Shown here one piece after another: positions 26,496 through 33,534 of a stretch of DNA of 44,624 nucleotides. The position numbers and the translations under genes are program-made. Every line of letters begins with the position of its first letter. The stretch's first letter is position 1. Origin of the DNA: an uncultured Bacteroidaceae bacterium (GTDB taxonomy: Bacteria; Bacteroidota; Bacteroidia; Bacteroidales; Bacteroidaceae); assembly GCA_904502235.1 (NCBI GenBank), contig CAJGDP010000014.1:1-44624 (forward strand), in the 5' to 3' direction. A model generated the notes under the pieces. That model saw only the letters and a program-made list of their open reading frames with translations, made no database searches and had not been told where the DNA came from.

Positions 26496-27795
26496 TGCGA
26501 TTGCCTACATATATTTTATATGCTCAATGCTGTACACTATTCCACTTATAGCACAAGAATCTGATTCTATATATGCAAAAACGACTAATAGCGACAGTTT
26601 GCATTACCCTATTAAGATCGATACAATATCATGTATCAATTTTAAAGCAAATGAAATTACATTCAACGGAGCAGATTGGACACGGCTTTTCAAATCTATG
26701 GAGGAGTTGACGGACACCACACAAGAAACAAGAAATGTCATATCCATTATTCATTTGGGAGATTCCCATGTACAGGCTGGTTATTTTACAGAGGCGCTAC
26801 GTATGCCAATGCAAATGGAATGGGGAAATGCCGGACGTGGTTTTATCGCACCTTTAAAAATAAGCAGAAGCAATGAACCTGTTGATTACAACATCACATC
26901 CACTGTTCAATGGAAATACAGCCGTTGTATTTCCGGAAAGAACTATAGTAACCGTGTAGGAACAGGTGGTATATCCATAGAGCCTATTACACCTAGTATC
27001 GACATAACTTTTGAAACTATCAGCCAATATGGTAAAGATCTCAGTTTTAGCAAGTTCATACTACTTCATGCCGACACTGACAGTTTTCCGCATCTGTATC
27101 CTACCAATGTCTTTGAAGAACTTGCCATCCAAGATTCTATCTTTGGTAAGACTTGCTATTCATGGAAAACTCCTGTTAATAGAATACAACTTAAAGGAGT
27201 AAACAGCCATGCTCCATCAAAAGCCTCTATATATGGTGCAATACTCGAAAACGACAATAATGGCATCATAATTCACAACATCGGGAACAATAGTGCAATG
27301 TATAACAACTATAATAACATTGAAGAGTATGGAAAAAAGTTGGCATGCCTCAAGCCCAAACTAATAATTATTTCTCTAGGTACGAACGAATCGGTTTATT
27401 CTGTATTCAATCACGAAAGATTCTTCAATCAAATAGACACTCTAGTAACATCTATAAGAAAGGAGAATCCTGATATCCTGTTCTTACTCACAACTCCTGC
27501 CGATAACAGACTACGAAAAAGAAAAAGGAACAAGAATGGAAAACGCTTAATCTATTATGTCGAGAACACGAATCTTCTTCCGATTGTAGAAACCATAAAA
27601 GAGTACGGTGCATTGCACAGCATAGCAGTCTGGGATTGGTATACCATATCCGGTGGTAAAAGTGCATATACAACATGGATAAAAGAGGGAGGAATGAAAA
27701 AAGATTATATACATTATACAGTCAAAGGATACGTTCAGCAAGGCAATCTTTTGTTTCACAGCATAAAAAACGCATATGAACAACATATTCAATAA
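26488..27795 (+). CDS. Exported SGNH/GDSL-fold protein (second of two)
   Basis: The product has 435 residues with an N-terminal signal peptide (ending near YTIPLIAQ). Key blocks are HLGDSHVQAG with S93, ISLGTNES with the Asn of block III, and D406-x-x-H409 in DYIHYTVKGY. All residues of the SGNH catalytic set are therefore present, as in the preceding gene, though the two proteins are not close copies. It overlaps the upstream gene by 8 bp and the downstream MBOAT gene by 20 bp, indicating tight coupling. Expected role: acetyl transfer to, or esterase action on, a surface glycan in the periplasm. The acceptor is unknown. Confidence 0.78.
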   Translation: MNNAIAYIYFICSMLYTIPLIAQESDSIYAKTTNSDSLHYPIKIDTISCINFKANEITFNGADWTRLFKSMEELTDTTQETRNVISIIHLGDSHVQAGYFTEALRMPMQMEWGNAGRGFIAPLKISRSNEPVDYNITSTVQWKYSRCISGKNYSNRVGTGGISIEPITPSIDITFETISQYGKDLSFSKFILLHADTDSFPHLYPTNVFEELAIQDSIFGKTCYSWKTPVNRIQLKGVNSHAPSKASIYGAILENDNNGIIIHNIGNNSAMYNNYNNIEEYGKKLACLKPKLIIISLGTNESVYSVFNHERFFNQIDTLVTSIRKENPDILFLLTTPADNRLRKRKRNKNGKRLIYYVENTNLLPIVETIKEYGALHSIAVWDWYTISGGKSAYTTWIKEGGMKKDYIHYTVKGYVQQGNLLFHSIKNAYEQHIQ

Positions 27796-29272
27796 TTTGG
27801 ATTTTTCAAAATTAGGAGAGATACTCACCTATACACAAAACGAGCCATTGATGTTCAATAGTGGTTTATTTCTTTTCTTATTCACAGGTTTTTTGGTAAT
27901 ATATCGACTCGTATCCCGATACACGACAAGCCGTATGATTATTGTCATCATCTTCTCACTCTATTTTTATTACAAATGGAGTGGAATATATCTGTTGTGT
28001 CTATTGCTTATTGCTATATCTGACTATATAATAGGATGCAAATTACATAAAGCTACAAGTTTTAACGCACGCAAACTCTATGTAGCAACAAGTGTGATTA
28101 TAAACATAGGAATGCTGTGCTATTTCAAATACACAACACTCATTATAGATACCATTAACACATTCATCTCACGTCCTCTCGAATTATGGGAAATAGCCTT
28201 GCCTGCAGGAATTTCTTTTTTCACATTCCGTTCGTTAAGCTATATTATAGACATATACCGCAAGAAACTGCAACCTACTAAAAATTTCCTCGATTATCTA
28301 TTCTTCCTATCATTCTTTCCTCCTTTGATAGCAGGACCAGTGGTGCGAGCATCCGATATGATACCACAGATACGTCGTCGTCTCGAAGTTTCGAAAGAAA
28401 TGTTTGCCGAAGGTTTATATTTAATCATGTGTGGCATATTCAAAAAATCCATCATATCCGACTACATCTGCATCAACTTTGTTGATCGCATCTTTGATGC
28501 TCCAGCACTCTATACAGGTTTAGAAAACCTATTTGGTATATATGGATATACTCTGCAAATTTACTGCGATTTTTCGGGATATTCCGATATGGCAATAGGT
28601 ATCGCTTTGTTATTAGGATTCCGCTTTCCAAAGAACTTTGACTCACCTTATAAGTCAACCTCAATAACAGAATTCTGGCGACGTTGGCACATAACACTCT
28701 CATCTTGGTTACGAGACTACCTTTACATTTCATTGGGCGGAAACAGAGTTCCATTGTGGCGCAACTATTTCAACCTATTCATAACAATGGTTATAGGCGG
28801 ATTATGGCATGGAGCATCGTGGCTATTCATTCTATGGGGAGCCTGGCACGGACTAATGTTGGTACTTCATAAAGCCTATAGACGATTCTTTCCTCTACGA
28901 GAACACAAACCTTTTATCTCCCGAATCCTTAATACTGTAAATATTTTGTTTACATTCCATATTGTGGCAATAGGATGGGTATTTTTCCGTGCCGACTCAC
29001 TTACTATAGTAAAAGATATGGTTACACAGATATTCACGCAATTTCATCCTGAAGTTTTGATGCAATTTATCAACGGATATCCTTATGTTACTCTAGCCAT
29101 TGTATCTGGTTATATATTACACTACACACCTCACGAATTGTCATTATCAATACAACGCGTCTTTGAGCAGACACCACTTGTTTTAAAAGCGGTTTTCTTT
29201 GCAATTTTTATATATCTTGTATTACAAGTAAGTTCTAGCGAAGTTGTACCATTCATCTATCTGCAGTTCTAA
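27776..29272 (+). CDS. MBOAT family O-acyltransferase (AlgI/DltB-like)
   Basis: The product has 498 residues and about 11-12 predicted membrane spans. The MBOAT core is clear: FFPPLIAGPVVRASDMIPQ, CDFSGYSDMAIGIALLLGF, TEFWRRWHITLSSWLRDYLY and GLWHGASWLFILWGAWHG, with the invariant active-site H345 in the last. Such proteins move acyl (usually acetyl) groups across the inner membrane for polysaccharide modification. It overlaps the second SGNH gene by 20 bp and is the last gene of the cassette. No mannuronan, teichoic-acid or cellulose genes are nearby, so the acetylated glycan cannot be named; peptidoglycan is one option. Confidence 0.9.
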   Translation: MNNIFNNLDFSKLGEILTYTQNEPLMFNSGLFLFLFTGFLVIYRLVSRYTTSRMIIVIIFSLYFYYKWSGIYLLCLLLIAISDYIIGCKLHKATSFNARKLYVATSVIINIGMLCYFKYTTLIIDTINTFISRPLELWEIALPAGISFFTFRSLSYIIDIYRKKLQPTKNFLDYLFFLSFFPPLIAGPVVRASDMIPQIRRRLEVSKEMFAEGLYLIMCGIFKKSIISDYICINFVDRIFDAPALYTGLENLFGIYGYTLQIYCDFSGYSDMAIGIALLLGFRFPKNFDSPYKSTSITEFWRRWHITLSSWLRDYLYISLGGNRVPLWRNYFNLFITMVIGGLWHGASWLFILWGAWHGLMLVLHKAYRRFFPLREHKPFISRILNTVNILFTFHIVAIGWVFFRADSLTIVKDMVTQIFTQFHPEVLMQFINGYPYVTLAIVSGYILHYTPHELSLSIQRVFEQTPLVLKAVFFAIFIYLVLQVSSSEVVPFIYLQF

Positions 29273-29338
29273 AGTATAACCATATAAATTCAAGAAACAC
29301 AATGCCATAATATTTGTTTTATTACAAAACTTATGATT

Positions 29339-30223
29339 ATGGCATTTATTGATTATTACAAGGTTCTTGGTGTTGACAAGAGCGCGACACAGGAAGATAT
29401 CAGAAAAGCTTATCGCAAATTGGCAAAGAGATTCCATCCCGACATAAACAAGGAGGATGCAAATGCAAAGGAGCGTTTTCAAGAGATAAACGAAGCCAAC
29501 GAAGTTCTTGGCGACCCGCAAAAGCGCAAGAAGTACGACGAATATGGCGAACACTGGCAACATGCCGATGAATTCGAGGCGCAACAACGCAGACACTCTA
29601 AAAACTTTGGCGGATTCGGCGGATTCGGAGATTTCAGTGGCAATGAAGGTAATGCAAGCGGTTTCAGCGATTTCTTCGAAGAGCTGTTCGGCGATGCCAT
29701 CCGCCAAAGACGAGCCGGGAAAGGCAAGGATATAAATGCTACCCTATCCATAACCTTGCAGGAGGCATCGACAGAACACAAACAGACATTCAACTTGAAT
29801 GGAGAAAACATCCGCATAACCGTTCCTGCCGGTATTGCTGACGGACAAAAAATAAAGATTAAAGGGCGTGGTGCCATGGGCACGACACGTGGCGACCTTT
29901 ACATCACATTCCACATAGAACCGGACAACCGCTTCACCCGTCAAGGCAACGACATTCACACAGCAATCACTGTAGACTTATACACCATGTTGCTGGGTGG
30001 AACGGTTCTTGTTCCAACTTTGACAGGCGATGCAAAAGTAAAGATAAAACCCGGCACACAACCCGACAGCAAACTGCGTCTACGCGGAAAAGGAATGCCC
30101 GAATACAAAAATCCCGCAACAAGAGGCGACCTTATAATAACATTGAAAGTCTCCCTACCCTCTCTCAACGGGAAACAGAAAGAACTGCTCAAAGAGATCA
30201 TCAACAATCAGGCAACCGCCTAA
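29339..30223 (+). CDS. DnaJ-domain co-chaperone (CbpA-like)
   Basis: The product has 294 residues. The J-domain (about 1-70) has the HPD motif in AKRFHPDINKE. A Gly/Phe-rich linker follows (NFGGFGGFGDF), then C-terminal substrate-binding domains (GKDINATLSITLQEA; KIKGRGAMGTTRGDLYI; LRLRGKGMPEYKNP). The cysteine-rich zinc domain of DnaJ is absent, so it is a class B, CbpA-type co-chaperone stimulating DnaK. The ATG at 29339 (MAFIDYYKVLG) is preferred over the ATG at 29333. No cbpM modulator gene adjoins it, although such a partner often does. Its stop overlaps the stop of the convergent tspO gene. Confidence 0.9.
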   Translation: MAFIDYYKVLGVDKSATQEDIRKAYRKLAKRFHPDINKEDANAKERFQEINEANEVLGDPQKRKKYDEYGEHWQHADEFEAQQRRHSKNFGGFGGFGDFSGNEGNASGFSDFFEELFGDAIRQRRAGKGKDINATLSITLQEASTEHKQTFNLNGENIRITVPAGIADGQKIKIKGRGAMGTTRGDLYITFHIEPDNRFTRQGNDIHTAITVDLYTMLLGGTVLVPTLTGDAKVKIKPGTQPDSKLRLRGKGMPEYKNPATRGDLIITLKVSLPSLNGKQKELLKEIINNQATA

Positions 30224-30684
30224 TTGTTGATTACTACATACAGATTCAGATATCCTGCAAAAAGCAACCAAAGAAGATAAGGAGCGTTTATTATTGCAGC
30301 CCATTTATGCTGGTTATAACAGCCTGTAACATATAAAACTACCACCATAAACAGTACCACAAGCACCGCGAAACCCATGACCGGCGATTGCATATAAAAG
30401 AAAGAGAAACTCCACAGAAGGTTCAGAGCCAACTGCACAAGGAAGACAAGTATCAGCATCCATGAATACATTGTCCTGGTGTTCCATATCAAACCTGCAG
30501 AAATTCCCATCAACAGATAGAGTGCACTCCACACTATTGCAAACACATTGCCGGGCGGTGTCAACGACGATTTCACAAGAGCCGGATACCATGTTATCAA
30601 CGACTCACGTTGCAGAAGCATGGAAATATAACCTACAAGAAAAGAAATAAGTACAAACTGAAGAATGGGAACAAATGCTTTCAT
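30220..30684 (-). CDS. tspO: TspO/MBR family protein
   Basis: The product has 154 residues with five predicted membrane spans, the family's fold. Recognisable patterns are WYPALVKSSLTPPGNVFAIVWSALYLLMGISA in the first loop and second span, LALNLLWSFSFF in the fourth and WLLFAGYLNLYVV at the end. TspO proteins bind tetrapyrroles and related ligands and respond to stress. The ATG at 30684 (MKAFVPILQF) is preferred because the longer frame reads into the terminator of the upstream gene. The stop overlaps the dnaJ-like stop by three bases (30220-30222 against 30221-30223), an extreme convergent arrangement. Confidence 0.88.
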   Translation of the reverse strand: MKAFVPILQFVLISFLVGYISMLLQRESLITWYPALVKSSLTPPGNVFAIVWSALYLLMGISAGLIWNTRTMYSWMLILVFLVQLALNLLWSFSFFYMQSPVMGFAVLVVLFMVVVLYVTGCYNQHKWAAIINAPYLLWLLFAGYLNLYVVINN

Positions 30685-30696
30685 GGTCAAATATTT

Positions 30697-30730
30697 AAAA
30701 AGGGTGATTGCAAAAACTGCAACCACCCTT
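30697..30730 (-). terminator. Terminator downstream of the DUF456 gene
   Basis: Arms 30700-30712 and 30718-30730 pair over 13 positions with a 5-nt loop. The one non-canonical position becomes a G-U pair in the minus-strand RNA, and a T run follows on that strand. It lies 26 bp beyond the DUF456 stop and just upstream of tspO. Confidence 0.75.
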
Positions 30731-30755
30731 ATAACACAAATGATATTCTACATGT

Positions 30756-31244
30756 TCACTTGAGCAGGATTTCCCACGCCTCCTTACAAACCATCCACAT
30801 TACGGCAATTCCATAAACAAGCTTTATACCTGTGGTAAGCATGAATGCGACAAATGTCATAGCAGCAACTTCAAAAGCCTTCTCCTTTGGAGTCTTGACA
30901 ATAAGTTCGCCCACATAAGCTCCCAAAAACGGACCAAGGATTATTCCTATAGGTCCCAAGAAAAGCCCAAGCAAGAGACCTATCGTAGCGCCCCATGTTC
31001 CTCCTTTTGAGCCTCCGCTTTTCTTTGCAAGCCACACTGGAGCTATATAGTCCACAACGGTTATCACAACAGCAAGCACGCCCGATACAACCAACTGCAT
31101 GGTAGAGACATCATTGCCATCACACAACAAAAGCATCAGCAAAGCCACAAAGGCTATTGGTGGACCTGGCAAAACAGGCAACACCGCACCCGACAGACCT
31201 ACGATTGCCAACAGAACGGCGATAATAATATACAGAATTTCCAT
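30756..31244 (-). CDS. DUF456 family membrane protein
   Basis: The product has 162 residues and four or five hydrophobic segments. The signature regions are GLSGAVLPVLPGPPIAFVALL at the start and KGGTWGATIGLLLGLFLGPIGIILGPFLGAY in the middle, glycine-rich helix hairpins typical of DUF456. No function is known for the family. Its ATG overlaps the stop of the upstream 5'-nucleotidase gene by one base (TAATG), so the two share a transcript that ends at the hairpin at 30697-30730. Confidence 0.8.
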   Translation of the reverse strand: MEILYIIIAVLLAIVGLSGAVLPVLPGPPIAFVALLMLLLCDGNDVSTMQLVVSGVLAVVITVVDYIAPVWLAKKSGGSKGGTWGATIGLLLGLFLGPIGIILGPFLGAYVGELIVKTPKEKAFEVAAMTFVAFMLTTGIKLVYGIAVMWMVCKEAWEILLK

Positions 31245-32194
31245 TACTCGTTATCAGTTTTCTTGTTTTTCTCCTCTATGACACTGTTTATCTCAGAACC
31301 TGAATAATAAGGGACTTTACCCGATGGAACATATTTGCTCGAAGAGGACAAATGGGTATCCTGGTCGTCAAAGAAGATGTGAGCACCGAAAGCCTTCAAT
31401 AATTCATCCTTACGCAAGCCGCCAAGAAAATAGGCCTCATCCACATAAACGCCCCACTTGCGCAAAGTCTTGATTACACGGAAGTGCGATGGCAGACTGC
31501 GCGAAGTCACAATGGCAAGACGCAAAGGCGAAAGTTCTATCGATGTAGGCAACGATTCCTGAATCGATGAAAGTTTCTTCAGAAGATTGGCAAACGGTCC
31601 CTCCTTCAACGGAACATCGGCATGTTCCTTTTCATATTTGTAGAAAGCATCCATACCCTCTTTCTTGAAACGGCATTCCGACTCGTCAGAGAATATCACG
31701 GCATCGGCATCGAACGCGATTTTCACACGGCTCTCCTCGGGATTGAAATCGGTTGGCGGGGCATAGATAAGCGCAGAGGCACATATCCCCGAATCCATCA
31801 CGCGCTGCACATCACCCTCGTCCTTTGAAAGGAACAGGTCGATAGAGAAAGCCTTTAGGTACTTCGACAACGATTCACCGCCGGAAAGTGCCACACGGGT
31901 AATATCCAGACCATACATATCAAGCGACTTCAGCATACGCATACCTGTTTCAGGGCTGTTGCGCGACATGACTACAACCTCCACGATAGGACGGTTTGCC
32001 TGTTTGTTAAGTTCGAGAAGACTCTTTACAAGATAAAAGGCAGTTCCGCGTTCAAGAGGTTCATCCTCGTGCTCCTCCTGATACTTACGGTACTTTGCCA
32101 CACCATATTTCTCAAATATTTCATTTTCCGCTTCAAGATTGAAAAGCGCACGCGATGATACGCCAATAACCAATCGTCCGTCAAGATTTTCCAT
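31244..32194 (-). CDS. Cytosolic 5'-nucleotidase (PF06189-type)
   Basis: The product has 316 residues and no signal peptide. It opens with GRLVIGVSSRALFNLEAENEIFEKYG, has VKIAFDADAVIFSDESE with the HAD-like Asp pair in the middle, and ends with a second half containing LRLAIVTSRSLPSHFRVIKTL and IFFDDQDTH. This matches the prokaryotic relatives of cytosolic 5'-nucleotidase IA, which dephosphorylate nucleoside monophosphates. The ATG at 32194 is preferred over the TTG at 32200. It is co-transcribed with the DUF456 gene. It is unrelated to the HAD nucleotidase at 9848-10519. Confidence 0.82.
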   Translation of the reverse strand: MENLDGRLVIGVSSRALFNLEAENEIFEKYGVAKYRKYQEEHEDEPLERGTAFYLVKSLLELNKQANRPIVEVVVMSRNSPETGMRMLKSLDMYGLDITRVALSGGESLSKYLKAFSIDLFLSKDEGDVQRVMDSGICASALIYAPPTDFNPEESRVKIAFDADAVIFSDESECRFKKEGMDAFYKYEKEHADVPLKEGPFANLLKKLSSIQESLPTSIELSPLRLAIVTSRSLPSHFRVIKTLRKWGVYVDEAYFLGGLRKDELLKAFGAHIFFDDQDTHLSSSSKYVPSGKVPYYSGSEINSVIEEKNKKTDNE

Positions 32195-32231
32195 ATCCAA
32201 TCAAATTAACTTTCCAATAATACACATTCTG

Positions 32232-32239
32232 CAAATTTA
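32232..32239 (-). promoter_or_regulatory. -7 promoter element for the 5'-nucleotidase/DUF456 operon
   Basis: On the minus strand this reads TAAATTTG (TAnnTTTG), 38 bp before the ATG at 32194. It shares a 110-bp divergent region with the HAD gene promoter. Confidence 0.5.
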
Positions 32240-32273
32240 TAAAAATTCCCATACATCTATGCCCGTTTTTACG

Positions 32274-32281
32274 TAAATTTG
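32274..32281 (+). promoter_or_regulatory. -7 promoter element for the HAD hydrolase gene
   Basis: TAAATTTG matches TAnnTTTG and lies 24 bp before the ATG at 32305. No clear -33 box. Confidence 0.5.
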
Positions 32282-32304
32282 CAAACATAAACAAAACAAC
32301 AGCA

Positions 32305-32931
32305 ATGATAAAGAACATCATATTCGATTTTGGCGGCGTGCTCACACTCCTTGCTCCCGAAGAGGCTTTAAAAAGATTCAAAGCATTGGGAGTAGAAAAT
32401 CCCGAAGAATTTCTTAACGCATACCGTCAGCAAGGCCCATTCTACAGAGTAGAAAACGGCGACATCTCTGCCGAAGAGTTCTGTAAAGAACTTGAAGAAA
32501 TCTGCCACCGTCCTATCAGCCACGAAGAGGCAAAAGAAGCCTGGATGGGATTCATAGCAAGCGTACAGGAAGATTTTCTTGAATATCTTCAGCCACTCCG
32601 TCAACGCTATACATTGGGTGTACTCAGCAACACCAATCCCTTCATACAAAGCTGGGCATGCTCACCGCAGTTTACAAGCAAAGGCAAAAGCCTTGATGAC
32701 TATTTCGACAAACTGTTCTTCAGTTTCCGTTTGGGAGCATCAAAACCCGGTGAGGAAATTTACAAAAAGATGTTACTCCAGGGCAACATGAAAGCTGAGG
32801 AAACGCTTTTCATAGATGATGGAGCAAAGAATATCGAAGCTGCACGCAAAACAGGCATCAATGCCCTTAAAGTGGAAAACGGTGAAGACTGGCGACCAAT
32901 CCTCGACAAGATTCTTCTATCGGACCGCTAA
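32305..32931 (+). CDS. HAD-superfamily hydrolase (YihX-like)
   Basis: The product has 208 residues. The first HAD motif reads IIFDFGGVL: the nucleophile D8 is present but the usual second Asp of DxD is Gly, as in YihX-type relatives. The second motif is LGVLSNTNPF, the third is the Lys in LGASKPGEEIY, and the acidic motif is TLFIDDGAKNIEAA. It is probably a small-molecule phosphatase such as a sugar phosphatase; the substrate cannot be read from sequence. Its last 15 bases overlap the 3' end of the convergent crcB gene. Confidence 0.85.
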   Translation: MIKNIIFDFGGVLTLLAPEEALKRFKALGVENPEEFLNAYRQQGPFYRVENGDISAEEFCKELEEICHRPISHEEAKEAWMGFIASVQEDFLEYLQPLRQRYTLGVLSNTNPFIQSWACSPQFTSKGKSLDDYFDKLFFSFRLGASKPGEEIYKKMLLQGNMKAEETLFIDDGAKNIEAARKTGINALKVENGEDWRPILDKILLSDR

Positions 32932-33288
32932 CCACCCTAATGCCACCATTGCCACACCGGCAAATACACTTGTCAAGGCGTAGACAAAAAACATTCCGAC
33001 ACTTCCATTCTGCAACATCTGCAGTCCCTCGTTGGCAAAAGCCGAAAAAGTAGTGAATCCACCACACAATCCGGTCGCAAGTAGCAGGCATATATCATTG
33101 GAGATACTGCTGTATCGTGCCGACAAGGCATAGACAACACCTATGACAAAAGCACCGGTAAGGTTTACCGTCAACGTTGCCCAAGGAAAGGAACCTGTAG
33201 ATACTCCTTTCATAAAATAAGATACAAGATATCTCAATATACCACCGATAAAACTGCCGACACCTACGTATAGAACCGATTTAAGCAT
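32917..33288 (-). CDS. crcB: Fluoride ion channel CrcB/Fluc
   Basis: The product has 123 residues and four predicted membrane spans. Family motifs are GGILRYLVS with the conserved Arg, FPWATLTVNLTGAFVIG with the pore-lining Asn, and GLCGGFTTFSAFANE with the Phe-rich TTFS turn that forms the Phe-box. It exports toxic fluoride as a dual-topology dimer. It overlaps the convergent HAD gene by 15 bp. No fluoride riboswitch pattern was recognised in the 246 bp upstream. Confidence 0.93.
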   Translation of the reverse strand: MLKSVLYVGVGSFIGGILRYLVSYFMKGVSTGSFPWATLTVNLTGAFVIGVVYALSARYSSISNDICLLLATGLCGGFTTFSAFANEGLQMLQNGSVGMFFVYALTSVFAGVAMVALGWLAVR

Positions 33289-33380
33289 AATATCACATCA
33301 ATAAGCAAATTATTCAAAACAAAAATATCATATTTTATACAAATTGTAAACAAGAATCACAAAATTAATCTGTTTTAACA

Positions 33381-33452
33381 TATATTTGTAACTTTATAAA
33401 GCATCTTGTAAGCTAACAATATTGTACAAGCAAATATTTATGAGTATTTTTG
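33381..33452 (+). promoter_or_regulatory. Two promoter elements and a dyad ahead of the S9 peptidase gene
   Basis: TATATTTG at 33381-33388 and TATTTTTG at 33445-33452 both match TAnnTTTG. The second has ATTG 20 bp upstream and is the better candidate. Between them the sequence CTTGTA...TACAAG (about 33404-33430) with an inner ACAATATTGT forms a two-fold symmetric pattern that could be an operator. The rest of 33289-33534 is AT-rich with no gene. Confidence 0.4.
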
Positions 33453-33534
33453 CAACAATTCTGCATATAGCACAAGATTGTGTATTTTTATACAGAATCA
33501 AAGAACTAAAAAAAAAACAAAACATATATATAAG

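Noticed and set aside
33289..33480. A fluoride riboswitch ahead of crcB
   Set aside because: I looked for the conserved fluoride riboswitch (crcB motif) pattern on the minus strand and did not find it; the region is AT-rich with no matching stems.
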